Shown in pieces: positions 10,193-19,455 of a stretch of DNA of 38,289 nt. The position numbers and the translations under genes are program-made. Under the pieces are notes generated by a model that saw only the letters and a list, made by a program, of their open reading frames with translations, had not been told where the DNA came from and did not search any database. Within the stretch, counting starts at the first letter, position 1; every line of letters begins with the position of its first letter. Source of the DNA: Arsenophonus endosymbiont of Aleurodicus floccissimus (GTDB taxonomy: Bacteria > Pseudomonadota > Gammaproteobacteria > Enterobacterales > Enterobacteriaceae). Where the stretch lies: contig NZ_OUND01000008.1 of NCBI RefSeq assembly GCF_900343025.1, positions 1 to 38,289 on the forward strand. The letters run 5' to 3'.

Positions 10193-11893
10193 GATTTTCG
10201 CCCCTGTAATTCGCTTTTAATCTGCTAGCTGATTTTCTCAGTAAGCTTTTTGCTATCCGGTAGCGTTGTTTTGCTATTAAGCTCATCATAAAATTCAGTG
10301 AAATCGAGCGTATCAAATTTAACTTGTTGCAACTCGTCAATGGTCAGTCCGCGACAATCGGGATGCTTGTCGCTACCGAATCCCACACCTAATTGACCAC
10401 CCCGACCTTGGGCTTGCACAATCTGCGCGAGTTTGCTGTCAAACACGCAATAGCTGTGCTTTTTACGCAAACACACCCCTAGCACGTCTTCAGCGCAAAA
10501 TTCCCCCACATCGACCGCCAACCCTTTTTCTTTGGCTTTACCAATCGCCGTTTTACGACAGGCCATCGGTTTACCAGTAAAGGCGCTGATATTTTCACCC
10601 TACCCACTGATATCTTTATCGGCTTTAGCGAGTGCTGCCAATTGCGATACCGCCTCACCAAAATCATTGTTTTTACCGGATGCAATGGCCACACATTTGC
10701 CGTCTGAGCCGCCACAAAGAAAACCTTCCCCCTGTGTGGTTTGCTGGCACTGGAATTTCACCGATTCCTTGACGCACAAATTGCCGATTTTCTGCAAACA
10801 CTGGCGCGACCCTTTACTGCAATTCGGGTCTTTCTCCCAACGACCACAGGTATTATCATCCCTTTCAAAAACCACCCACTCCTCGGATTGTTGCCAGTAA
10901 GGGAGCGTGACAGGATAACGTTTGCCGTCTTTAACGACATAACAGGTCTCCCCTTTTTGACTGTACCAGGTTTTAGCTTTGACGGCATTGGCTTTATCAA
11001 CTGGGCAGTTCACTGTCCAAACGACTTTTGGATGCCAGATTGTTTCGTTGACTTTTACGGTAAAGGGTAAGGTTAATTTGGCGGGGATATTAAAGTGATA
11101 TCTTTTCGATCTATCTCTATTTTTGCGTGAAAATAGGATGGGTCGACTTTGACTGAATTTTCGGTCAGTAATATTCAGTTCTCCACTAAGCGTCTGTCTT
11201 GACTCAACCCAATAAAAAATCACTGTCAAGCCCTGAAATTTCCATGCCGTCGTAGCAACGGTAACAAGCTGGGTGAGAGTAAGTTACTTTTTCTATCGTG
11301 CCATCCACATCCGGCGTGATAACCACAACAAACCGCCTCCCTTCCTTGTGATAAGGCAAGCTTCGCAATTGATATTTCCGCGTGACAGTTCTGGTTTACG
11401 TTTCACTTGTCCACTCAACGCTTGCTGTATTGGTACAGGTACTGACTATCGTTTTCCCCCGCTCACAAACATGCTCTTTAAACCTCGACTGGCTAATGTT
11501 TTTTTGCTGCATTGCTCAGCGTTGAATACTGTGATACCTTCAGCATTTTCTTGTATCGTCTGAGTATTTTTCACCATATCCGATTGCCAGTTGATTTTAT
11601 CTTTGGAATTGTTGATATAGGTTTCACGGGCGAGTTTACCTAATTCACCGTCATTAAGGGCCTGATTGGCAGCATTGCCTATTTTTGGATGAATGTTGAT
11701 AAAAATCGGCCTCATTCGGGTTGGCGGTAAAATTAGGGAGTTCTTTTTGTGGCTGAAAATCCTTTAGCGCAGATTCAGTCTGCTTTTGCGTTTGTTCAGC
11801 GAGGTCATATCCCTCTTTCGCCGCATTATCCATATTGTTGGTAGAATCCGTCATCGCAAGGATAAGGAGTGTCACGGTTAGTGTTTTATTCAT
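10189..11893 (-). pseudogene. traN: TraN mating-pair adhesin, degraded
   Basis: Relic of outer-membrane TraN, the cysteine-rich protein that stabilises mating pairs. The N-terminus MNKTLTVTLLIL is signal-like. It breaks frame near 11716, again near 11446 and again above 11229. The cysteine-rich region (10600-11229) and the end are well kept, including DVGEFCAEDVLGVCL and CVFDSKLAQIVQ. Stops in frame are TAG at SG*GENIS (10600) and TAG at KIS*QIKS (10231), the latter where F has Gln. Compared with F TraN, about 25 residues with several cysteines are missing between MACRKTAIG and KAKEKG, an apparently in-frame deletion. The stop TAA overlaps the mutated traF start. Confidence 0.92.
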
Positions 11894-11923
11894 CCTGGCA
11901 CGCTCTATGACGATTAATCTGCG

Positions 11924-12307
11924 TTAATCCTTTACCAACGCCACTGAGGCCCCATACAGGATATCAAAATCCTTGCCACAGCGTTTAACCAGCGCAGGGA
12001 TTTGGGTAATGCCATAGTTATCAAAGCGCAGCGGGTCAATTTGAATACCCGCTACCTGATATTTTTGCATCAGATTGAGCAGGTAACGCGCCGTTTTTTC
12101 CATACTGTTGTCAATCAGGTCATTAAAATAGACTGGAATTCCTTTTACCTGCGCCGATTTTAATAGTGGCAATAACGTTTTTTCAGGGATGCTGGATGAT
12201 AAAAATAAGCGGTTTCTTGCTGTACGCTTGCTAATGGCATACCCTTTTCTGCTTGTGTAGTGGCTGAAGCCAGCAAAATTAATAGAAAATAATGGTAGTT
12301 TTCGCAT
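11924..12307 (-). CDS. trbC: TrbC, F-type pilus-assembly protein
   Basis: Intact frame of about 127 codons for the F-type TrbC family, a periplasmic protein needed for pilus assembly (distinct from P-type TrbC pilin). The ATG at 12307 was chosen because AGAGG lies 6 bases upstream; the ATG at 12313 is too close to it. Features include a weak hydrophobic leader, LFLSSSIPEKTLLPLLKSA, GIPVYFNDL, YQVAGIQIDPLRFDNY and GITQIPALVKRC. It lies between traU and traN as in F, starting just after the traU stop. F TrbC is longer (about 212), so part of the N-terminal region may be missing. It is one of the few unbroken genes here, though without partners it can hardly work. Confidence 0.75.
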   Translation of the reverse strand: MRKLPLFSINFAGFSHYTSRKGYAISKRTARNRLFLSSSIPEKTLLPLLKSAQVKGIPVYFNDLIDNSMEKTARYLLNLMQKYQVAGIQIDPLRFDNYGITQIPALVKRCGKDFDILYGASVALVKD

Positions 12308-12317
12308 TTTCATCCTC

Positions 12318-13293
12318 TTAAAGCACCACACAGTTGCGTTTTTCCCACACCAGATAGCCGTAGTTCTTTTTGGTATTGGGCATTTCTTTACCAGTTTGCC
12401 AGCGAATGACACTGCGACCGGTGGGATGACACTGATTGACATCCGGTACGGGATTGACCATCTGATAGCGGTAACGGCTTTTCAGCATAATCACGGTCGG
12501 GTATTCCTGACACACTGCCTTGTTTTCGCCGATAGTGTCCCAAATCATGCCCTGGTGATGTAATTTGAAATTTATGCGTTCGGTAAGCACCAACGTACTA
12601 TTAATGCCGCTGCTTTCGGAATAAATACTGCCCGTAAAAGAGATACATGGAGCCATGTTAACTCGCGCACCAAAAGAGCGCATCGAGTGGCAAGCGGGCT
12701 TCACTAGCAATCGCATCCGCAGCACAGGCTAGCTGGGCAATGCTGTTGCCAAATAGCAGCGCCTCTGGATTGGTAAAAAGTGCCAGATTGTCGTCCATCC
12801 ACATCGGGTCGAGTTCAGAAAGATACCCAATGTCATATTCCCCACCTCGCATGCAGCCAATGGCGGTTAAGATATTGCGCCAGCTAATCAAAGGATATTT
12901 TTACCAGTGAACGTGATGCATCCCGCTTGGATTTTCATTCGCGCCTTTTGTCCCTTTTCCCATACAATCTGCCCAATCGGGATAGTGAAACCACCCATAT
13001 TGACCATGCACATCGGTCATAGCAAACGGCTCCCAGAAAACTATCGTAAGGCCAATGCGCTGAAATAACGGCGGTGGTGCAGGACATAACTGAATTGGGG
13101 AGGAGGGATTGCGCGTATCCCGCAGTTCACTGCTATTTAAGCTGATATTGCCAAGGCTAATCGGAAACAAACAGCGCCAGCAGATATCGGTAATGGGATT
13201 GAACCAGAGACCCTCACACAATGACGCTTTTGCCGATAGCATCGGAGTTAGTAGCAAAAAAGCAAACAATAAGTGCAAAAGTCGCGTTTTCAT
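12318..13293 (-). pseudogene. traU: TraU pilus/DNA-transfer protein, two lesions
   Basis: Relic of periplasmic TraU (F family, about 330 residues), which is cysteine-rich and needed for efficient DNA transfer. It begins MKTRLLHLLF with a signal peptide; the ATG overlaps the stop of the upstream DsbC-like gene (TAATG). A TAA breaks the frame after HHVHW (12901). The next part carries GYLSELDPMWMDDNLALF and IAQLACAADAIAS, then a one-base frameshift near 12660 leads to CISFTGSIYSES and the end YGYLVWEKRNCVVL. Length and order otherwise match the family, so only a stop and one indel separate it from an intact gene. Confidence 0.93.
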
Positions 13294-13969
13294 TATTCGC
13301 CTCGCTTCGCTTTTTCAATGGCAGCCAATAACGTTTTTTCATCGACAACACAAGTCAACTTCGTTGCGTTGCTTACGTCTGGGTTTTTGGTGGCAGTCAC
13401 AATGAAAGCGGCAGTGGTTTTTATATTTAACACTTCCAGGTAATGTCTGGTTTGTCTGGCTATTTTGTCGCTGAATACATCCCATCCCAAAAATTCATCT
13501 TTCGTGCCAGCAAACGCAATCCCCACCCCAAACATCGCTTCTTTTACCGATTGACCCTTAAATAGCTGGCTAAAATAGTGCGTAAAGGCAGCCTCTCCCT
13601 GCAATATCCATACCTTTTGTTCAGCCTGTGCCGCCAGGCGAGAATCAGACGAATTTCCCTTGTGTATTTTTAAATACCACGCGAATATCGGGGTGTTTTT
13701 TGCCAGCGTTAATACAATCGGCGCCATTTTTTTACAATCGGCACAGGCATAGTTATAAACCGCGTTAAGGCTGACGCTCCCTTTCGCATTGATTACCGGC
13801 GTCATACCGCCATAATTTGTCATAATTTGTTCAATTGCGCTTTTTTTTTGGCTTCTTCCGCGGTCAGCGCTTTACAACCTTTGGGCGTACATCGTGTTGT
13901 TTCGGCCAATACCGCAACCGGTAACAGTAATGCGCTCATTAATAAACCCACGGTGATACTGCTTTTCAT
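13293..13969 (-). pseudogene. DsbC/thioredoxin-like periplasmic protein split at a 9-base homopolymer
   Basis: A signal peptide (MKSSITVGLLMSALLLPVAVLA) begins at an ATG with strong AGGAG. The frame ends at TGA (TGT overlapping ATGACA) after LTAEEAKKKAQLNKL. A second frame beginning just there holds YNYACADCKKMAP, a CxxC active site of the DsbC/DsbG kind, and a conserved end. One extra base in the A9 coding run (T9 at 13841-13849) would join both halves into one protein of about 225 residues. In F no such gene lies between traW and traU; other F-like elements (SXT group) carry a dsbC in the transfer operon. It may be a true frameshift, a slippage site or a sequencing undercall. Confidence 0.75.
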
Positions 13970-14019
13970 AAAATCTCCTGCTTTTGTATTCTGATTTAAA
14001 CCTGACGGTTCAAACCCAC

Positions 14020-14643
14020 TCATTTCACTGCCACCTCAGTAATTCTGAGTAAGGATTGATTCGGCATTTCATCCACTACACTGGGTAATTTCTCAATGCC
14101 AAACCGGTTAACCAAAACATCGCCCTGGTCAAAGTAGATACGCTAATTTAAGATCTCCGCGGCGGTTTTAATATTTCCGTTCACCAAAATGATTTTGTTA
14201 ATAGCGGTCGCGGGTTTTTGTGTTGCTATCCAGGCAAGCTGTTTTTTATCATCACCATCAATGAAATAGAGCATTTCATTAAAACGGGTGATATCAAAGG
14301 GATTCACCTTATGCCCTTTGCGCGCAAAAATGGTGCCCTTGTGGTCACGAATATCTTTGGTGACGGTGAAACTGGGGTCAAACGTCCGCGTGGTATTTTT
14401 TAGCGCTTTTGTTAGTCCCTGAACTGGCTCCGACCGCTCGGCATTTTTTGTTACCCGTTCACGCCATTCATGGTGAATTTTTTCCTCGTTGCCTAAAAAA
14501 ACACTTTCAACCTGCTCCTCTATCACGGTAAGGAGATTTTGTTCAGCTATCCCTCATACATCACCAAACGTGCCGATTTCAGTTGCCAAACTTCCCGCAC
14601 TGAAACTTATCAAAAGACCGACAAAAGGCAGCCACTTATTCAT
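14020..14643 (-). pseudogene. traW: TraW pilus-assembly protein, TGA and TAG codons
   Basis: Relic of periplasmic TraW of the F system (about 210 residues). It starts MNKWLPFVGLL with a signal peptide, overlapping the end of trbI. A TGA replaces Trp in GTFGDV*GIAEQ (F: GTWGDLWPVKE). The block TRTFDPSFTVTKDIRDHKGT and FNEMLYFIDGDD match F closely. A TAG near 14143 interrupts ...AAEILN*RIYFDQGD, where F has a single residue between SLD and RVYFDQ. The end is intact. Both stops fit single G-to-A or C-to-T changes. Confidence 0.93.
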
Positions 14644-14978
14644 GATTTTTCATCGCCTCGACAATTTTTTGCTAGATATTAGCCGTTTTATCCACTACCC
14701 CCTGCCATCACCGCACAGCTCACCAATATTAACGTGTTACCTTTAGCTTCTTTTTCTAAAACAGCCTTCAAGGTGTTGTTGTATTTCGCAATGAGTTAGT
14801 CTTTTTGCACCTCCGTTAAATCCAGTTTGCTCACTTGCACTAAAAAACGGTCAGTGGTCTTCTTCATATCAAAAGTGACAATGTTCGTCGGCGGAAAAAA
14901 CTAGTATTGTGCGGAAATAATCAGCAGAGCACCTAATAAGCTCCCCGTGATAAAATTAATAATGGCGGCTGTTTTCAT
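14636..14978 (-). pseudogene. trbI: TrbI inner-membrane protein, degraded
   Basis: Relic of F TrbI, an inner-membrane protein affecting pilus outgrowth and retraction, in its usual place before traW. MKTAAIINFITGSLLGALLI forms one membrane segment; VTFDMKKTTDRFL and ILVSCAVMAGG align with VAFNMKQTVDAFF and ILVSPAVVQGA of F. There is TAG after SAQY, TAA after VQKD, a frameshift in the G5 run near 14700, and TAG before QKIVEAM. It ends NHE-TAA, overlapping the traW ATG. Confidence 0.8.
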
Positions 14979-14982
14979 GCGC

Positions 14983-15517
14983 TTAGGCCTTTTTGACGGG
15001 CTTTTTCAGCGCACTCAGCTTCGTCGTCACGCCTAATATGGCAAATAAACCTGAAATCTCTAACGCCGATTGCCCTAAAGAAAGGAAAAATATCAGCGGT
15101 AAGGGCAGATTGACATTAGCGGCGAACAATTGAATTTGACTGACATCCGGTCCGAGATTGCAAGCAGTCAATTCAACCATCCATTTGAAATCGGGGTTAG
15201 GCTTTAACCAGACGGTGACCCAACGAGGTTTGGTTGATTTTTAGAAGTAATATTCAACCATTTCTAATCCCAAACAAAAAATACCTAAAATCCAGAGTAC
15301 CTAAGTCATTCCCCACACAAACGCGATGATCTGAAGGTCGGGATTTTATTTTGTTAGTTGGGTGACAGTGTTGAACGATATCCCGCCTGCACCTACCCCA
15401 ACGGTATAAAAACAAGACACCAACAGAATGAAAAACCAAGCGAAAGTGAAGGTGATCGCTTTCCTTATTGCATGCGTTTTCGTTAATCCTGTGGGTAATG
15501 CAATTATTTTTTTGCAT
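14983..15517 (-). pseudogene. unrecognised membrane protein of the transfer operon, broken
   Basis: A frame between the traC end and trbI. It starts at an ATG with GGAG eight bases upstream, but an A7 run right after the start (T7 at 15507-15513) throws it out of frame; one base fewer gives MQKIIALPTGL. The real frame then has three or more hydrophobic segments (ITFTFAWFFILLVSCFYTV, IIAFVWGMT, VLWILGIFCLGLEM) and an end LSALKKPVKKA. Stops within it are TAA after TQLTK, TAG after GMT and TAA after EYYF, each plausible as a former Gln codon. I do not recognise the family. F has no gene here. Confidence 0.55.
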
Positions 15518-15535
15518 TTGGGTTTCTCCAAAAAA

Positions 15536-15754
15536 TTAATCGGTTAAGGTGATGACAGTTGCTTCCTAAAGCCCTATTCCATGGTATGTTTGGGTAATAT
15601 CCCGAATACTTGTTGAAATCATGAAAAATTCAGTGATCATCGCTACTACTAGCATCCCGTAAATTACCCAGCGCCACGTTGACTGGGGATGTAACTTGAG
15701 AAGCACACACAACAATGCAATGATTATCAACGCCGTGATGATTATGATGTCCAA
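15536..15754 (-). pseudogene. small membrane protein, possible amber truncation
   Basis: A 62-codon frame with two membrane segments (DIIIITALIIIALLCVLL and RWVIYGMLVVAMITEFFMI). It ends at TAG (15566), with in-frame sequence EATVITLTD continuing to TAA at 15536. It overlaps the end of traC and precedes another membrane frame. No family is recognised. Its place in the operon suggests an accessory transfer protein. Confidence 0.5.
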
Positions 15755-15795
15755 TCCACTTCTCCTCCCTCACGGTTTCACCTGTTTTAATTTCG

Positions 15796-17745
15796 CTAAT
15801 AACACAGGGCTTTCTTTTGTGCCATTTCAAAAATAATGTCATTGATGTTTGCACCTTCTTTTAGGCGTTTTTCCCGATAGGTAAAATCATCGCCTCGGGA
15901 AGAAAAAAGCCCATTACTTAACGGGTCGAGCATCAATCGATGAAAACTGCTGTAACCGCCAACGCTTAAATGCACGGCACTAAACCCTGCTCGACTGGCA
16001 GGGGGAAATTTTTAAATTAATGCCCATTCCATCTCGTTAAAAGTAGAGGGTTCTTCTTTCTGGAAAGTGGTAAAGGCTTTTACGTCTTGCATCATGGTAA
16101 ATTTAAAGCTGCTATTGTCATAACACGCTAGTGACGTGGTGCTGAGGTTTTTATCACGGATACCCTGGGTCAAGGTACCAAATGAACCATTATGTTTACG
16201 AGCGGTACTCGATAAAAGCTCTGACTTTGGGGCTTTCGGCATCCAGCAGTTTCCAGCCTTCATCAATGATGTTCATCTTGCGTAAGCTACGCGGCGTGTT
16301 GTACATCAGGTTTTCTGACCAAAGCATTAGCGTAAATGGCACCGCCATTAACAAATGCCGATTGGCTTTCAGTCCCCCAAGTTCGGTGACCACAAAGCGC
16401 ATATCAGGTTTTAAAGTCGGCTCACTGCTGTTAAAGTATTTGCCGTATATCCCTTTGGTGGTGTATTTATTGAGTAGTACCAGAATTTCATCGATGCGAC
16501 CGGTGATACGACTGGCCTCCTGGATTTTCCGGCGATGGTTTTTAAGATATTCCACCACATCATCGATACGCATATCCTGTTTTTTGTCCGGCTAGGATTC
16601 AGTGATAGCTTCCAGCATCAACGATTCATGCACTTCATCCATTAATCCATTAAGGCTGGCCAGAATGCACAACTGGTCACGAATGCGCTCGGCACTCAAG
16701 GTGATATCGGTGATATCGGCAAACGGATTAAAGCGCAATGTTCTCCGTTAATGTAGGTATCCCCGACACTCTAGCAAAAGGCTTTGTAACTATCCCCGAT
16801 ATCAAAGATGGACGAATACCCATCACTATCTAACACTTGTCTCGCAATCGTTTGTGCCAGCACCGATTTCCCCGCCCCTGCGGTACCGGATGCAAACCAG
16901 TTAAAGTTAGTATTAGGCAAGCTGCCATCAAAAATATCCAGAAAAGCCAGTTAATGGCGGTAACTCGGTAACACTATCCCCGCCTGAATGAGTTTGTTAT
17001 CAGCGATAATCGGCATGAGATTGACCGCCTGAAAAGACTCTGCACGCTGAATTGCACCGGTTTTTAAAAAGTCTTTCCAGAGCTTCGGATTATCGCCCAC
17101 CGAGAAAGGTAGGTGACCCAGGAAATTACGCATCTATACTAAATCCGCCCTCACCATATTGAGTCCCTGCATGGCAAACGCTTTTTTGGCTGCTTCCTTT
17201 TCATCATCACGACAAATAGGGTGACCCCAAAGTAATAACCGGACAGCAAGCCTTCGCGCAAGTGTTTCCATTCCGCGTGCTAGCATTTGGTTGAGGGAAT
17301 ATATTTGGCGTAGGAGGAGGCGACCTTTTGCTCTAAATTCAAGAAATTCTTATTGGCTTCACCCTGACTACGGGACTGATCTTTGGTTTGAATGATAAAA
17401 CTCATCACAAACGGGCAACGGATGCCGTTTTGCCAGAGATAGTGCTCTCTGGGATTACTGTCGAGATTAAAGTGAATAGCCCGGGTGGAAAACGGTTCAT
17501 CTTCTTCATTGCGACCGGTAATTTCGATATAGCCAGTCTTAAACCAGTAGCAGGTGTTGCTCTGCACAATCTGATGATTAATACCTTTGTCTTCTATCCA
17601 CTCAGCGTCGTGTGAGGTTAATCTTTCTGTATCAGGGTTAATCATTTCCCTCATCATCTGCAAAAAGCGCGCAATTGACGCATTTTCTGCATGAATGTCA
17701 GAGGCATTGAGTGCACTTAACAGATTACGCCGAATTTCACGGATT
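15796..17745 (-). pseudogene. traC: TraC (VirB4-type) ATPase, 5' part deleted and rest broken
   Basis: Relic of the VirB4-family ATPase that powers F-pilus assembly. The N-terminal third is missing; the frame begins inside the protein at IRREIRRNLLSALNASD, joined directly to traE. It continues through MREMINPDTERL, IRCPFVMSFIIQTKDQ, the P-loop GTAGAGKSVLAQ (about 16870), a frame with FVVTELGGLKANRHLL and IIDEGWKLLD (Walker B area), and the C-terminal SRAGFSAVHLSVGG. Stops include TAG before HAEWKHL (17280), TAG before MRNFLG, TAA in YRH*LAFLD (F has Gln), TAG before SVGDTY, TAG before PDKKQ and TAA at 16012. There are also frameshifts near 17215, 16735 and 16200. The P-loop itself survives. 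Confidence 0.92.
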
Positions 17746-17991
17746 AAGTAAACTTAAGGCCATCAGGCGAAGATAATGAGCGTCACCACGTGTGCCGTAA
17801 AAACTAAAGCCTTTATGGTCAACCATGGGGGTAATAATCGTTTGATGATTATCAAGAAGCTGAAAAGTCAACTCTCTGTTTTGCTTCAGCGATTGGTAAC
17901 AAATTCTCAGACTGAGCACCGTTATCACCGCACAGGCCACAACTCCAATAGCCAGTTGTTTTTGTGATGACTTACGCAGTTGATAATCCAT
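17741..17991 (-). pseudogene. traE: TraE, truncated at a deletion junction
   Basis: The first ~80 residues of F-type TraE, the inner-membrane pilus-assembly protein (VirB8-like). They carry one N-terminal membrane segment (QLAIGVVACAVITVLSL), ITPMVDHKGFSF and ADAHYLRLMALSLLN-like sequence. Resemblance ends at MALSLLN, and the next bases belong to traC. The remainder of traE, all of traK, traB and traV, and the 5' part of traC, which lie between in F, are therefore missing. The ATG overlaps the end of traL. Confidence 0.85.
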
Positions 17992-18304
17992 GCTCGCGCC
18001 TCACGCTATCCAGTACCGTTTGAAACTCTCGGGTAAAACAGTGATAAAAAAACGCATAATCGAGGTCGGTAAACACCAGTACGCCAGCCCCAACAGATAA
18101 CTTGACCCTTTCCTTTGCCTTGTTTAAGACGACGAAGTCCAATAAAGGCTGAGGGCTAATGGCTGGGGCAAATATCCACATATTAACAAAAATCGCACAG
18201 CCAATAAGGGGTAAATAAACCACCACCTCATCCATCGGCAACCCACAAAAACGGCGCTGATGCGTCAGTGTGGTCGGAAACTGATAGCGAGAAACGGCAT
18301 CCAT
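17972..18304 (-). CDS. traL: TraL pilus-assembly membrane protein
   Basis: An intact 110-residue frame for TraL (F/VirB3-like family), a small inner-membrane protein for pilus assembly. The motif YQFPTTLTHQRRFCGLPMDE aligns with [20 protein letters not shown] of F. A hydrophobic stretch VVVYLPLIGCAIFVNMW follows. The ATG abuts the traA stop and the end overlaps traE. Together with trbC it is one of two unbroken genes of the operon. Confidence 0.88.
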   Translation of the reverse strand: MDAVSRYQFPTTLTHQRRFCGLPMDEVVVYLPLIGCAIFVNMWIFAPAISPQPLLDFVVLNKAKERVKLSVGAGVLVFTDLDYAFFYHCFTREFQTVLDSVRREHGLSTA

Positions 18305-18658
18305 TTAAATCAACCCAAAGACCACGTTAACAAACACAATCACCGCGGCAATCCCACCAAAGACCGCTAGATTCTTGGTTTTTACATAAGCAAAAATTAC
18401 AGCCAAAATTTCGAGTACGTACAAAATCCAGACAACGGTCTAGCCTTTTCCAAAATTGCTTTTCACTACATCCTTGCCGCCACTGAACAAATCCCCTGTT
18501 GTTGGCGGATCGGCATAGACCCGCATGGCAGAAAATAGCATTAATATTCCGAAAAACGTCATCGTTAATAATGATTTTTGTTGTTTTAACACTTTGCGGA
18601 TAGCTACCGCACCCACAGTGAAAGGGTTTTTTAGGCATGAAGTGACTTTGCCGTTCAT
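18305..18658 (-). pseudogene. traA: TraA propilin, amber codon in the mature pilin
   Basis: F-pilin precursor. A long leader (about 50 residues) ends in a leader-peptidase-like site VYA-DPP. The mature part begins DPPTTGDLFSGGKD and continues VVKSNFGKG, then TAG (18438-18440). Beyond it the frame gives TVVWILYVLEILAVIFAYVK and VFGGIAAVIVFVNVVFGL, the two membrane segments of pilin (F: FGKDSSVVKWVVLAEV). The amber stands where F has Ser and would remove both membrane segments. The first gene of the operon; no traJ or traY homologue is seen upstream. Confidence 0.85.
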
Positions 18659-19062
18659 TTAAGTCTCCTTAAAACGGTTAATGATTAAATTAAATAAAAA
18701 CTTAACGTGGTGCCGTGATAATTCTTAATAACAGTTATAGATTGCTAATCTAATCGTTTTTTCATTATCAATAATCCTTAATTTATAATATTAATTTAAT
18801 TTTATTAGTTCATTTGAATTAAACAAATAGCCAAAGTAGCTACAAATATATTAGCTAGCAAAAAACAAAAAATATAAATAATCGACAAATCAGAAGAAGT
18901 CTGAAAATTCTGACTCTTTTATTTCAAAGTCAGAATGTGATAGAGATTAAATTTTAGTTAAAAGACAACTTACTTCACAAAAAATTCAAGAAATAGATGA
19001 ATTTTATTTAGTAATGATGGGGTGTGATAAAGATCTGAGGTGAATATATCTCTATTTTATAT
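18659..19062. other. AT-rich intergenic region upstream of traA
   Basis: About 400 bp without a supportable gene. In F the traM, traJ and traY genes and the operon promoter would lie here. It contains several short inverted repeats, for example gtctgaaaattctgac near 18898 and a nearby aaagtcagaatg. The operon promoter may lie close to 18700, but no convincing pair of boxes can be singled out. Confidence 0.5.
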
Positions 19063-19326
19063 TTAAGTTGTTAACTTAATATTTGATACTTTAGCTAACT
19101 TACTTGGGTGATACATTATTTTTTGACTATCATAAGTGAATAGAATTTTTTTTAAATTCACTTTAAATCTCATTGAGTCTACTACTTTATTTAAATCAAT
19201 TTGTCTTCCTTTGAAGATTTCGTTGTTCAGTTCATCGTAATTAATAAACCTATTTTCATTCTTGGCTAAATAATTAAAAATCTTATTATCATAATTCCCT
19301 CTCTGAAGGAAACTATGATAATAAAG
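19063..19326 (-). pseudogene. winged-helix (OmpR/PhoB C-terminal-like) fragment without a start
   Basis: An 87-codon open stretch from TAA to TAA with no good upstream ATG. The order NKIFNYLAKNENRFINYDEL, FKGRQIDLNKVVDSMRFK and KKILFTYDSQKIMYHP resembles the OmpR/PhoB-type DNA-binding domain, where a recognition helix is followed by a beta hairpin. The only internal ATG lies in VDSMRF. It looks like the 3' end of a transcription-factor gene whose 5' part is gone. The family assignment is from pattern only. Confidence 0.4.
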
Positions 19327-19455
19327 TTATTTATGAACACTCTCCGATTTTTTCTATCGTATACAATACGATAATTGATATCCTGTTTTTTTGATTAAAA
19401 ACAATAATTAATAATATAAAATTTAATAAAATAAAGAGTGCTACTAAATAAAACA

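Noticed and set aside
10532-11070. Plus-strand frames of 109-122 codons opposite traN
   Set aside because: Antisense shadows of the cysteine-rich TraN coding region, which matches F TraN.
15346-15854. Frames at 15254-15517 (alternative frame) and 15630-15854 as separate genes
   Set aside because: The first is the wrong frame of a hydrophobic protein after a homopolymer shift; the second overlaps the TraC end and a membrane frame, without a start signal of its own.
652-18658. Amber (TAG) recoding or suppression as the reason for many in-frame TAG codons in the transfer genes
   Set aside because: TAA and TGA also interrupt the same genes, together with frameshifts, deletions and missense changes at catalytic sites. 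The lost residues differ (Gln, Trp, probably Ser or Glu), so one suppressor would not restore them. No suppressor tRNA gene was seen.
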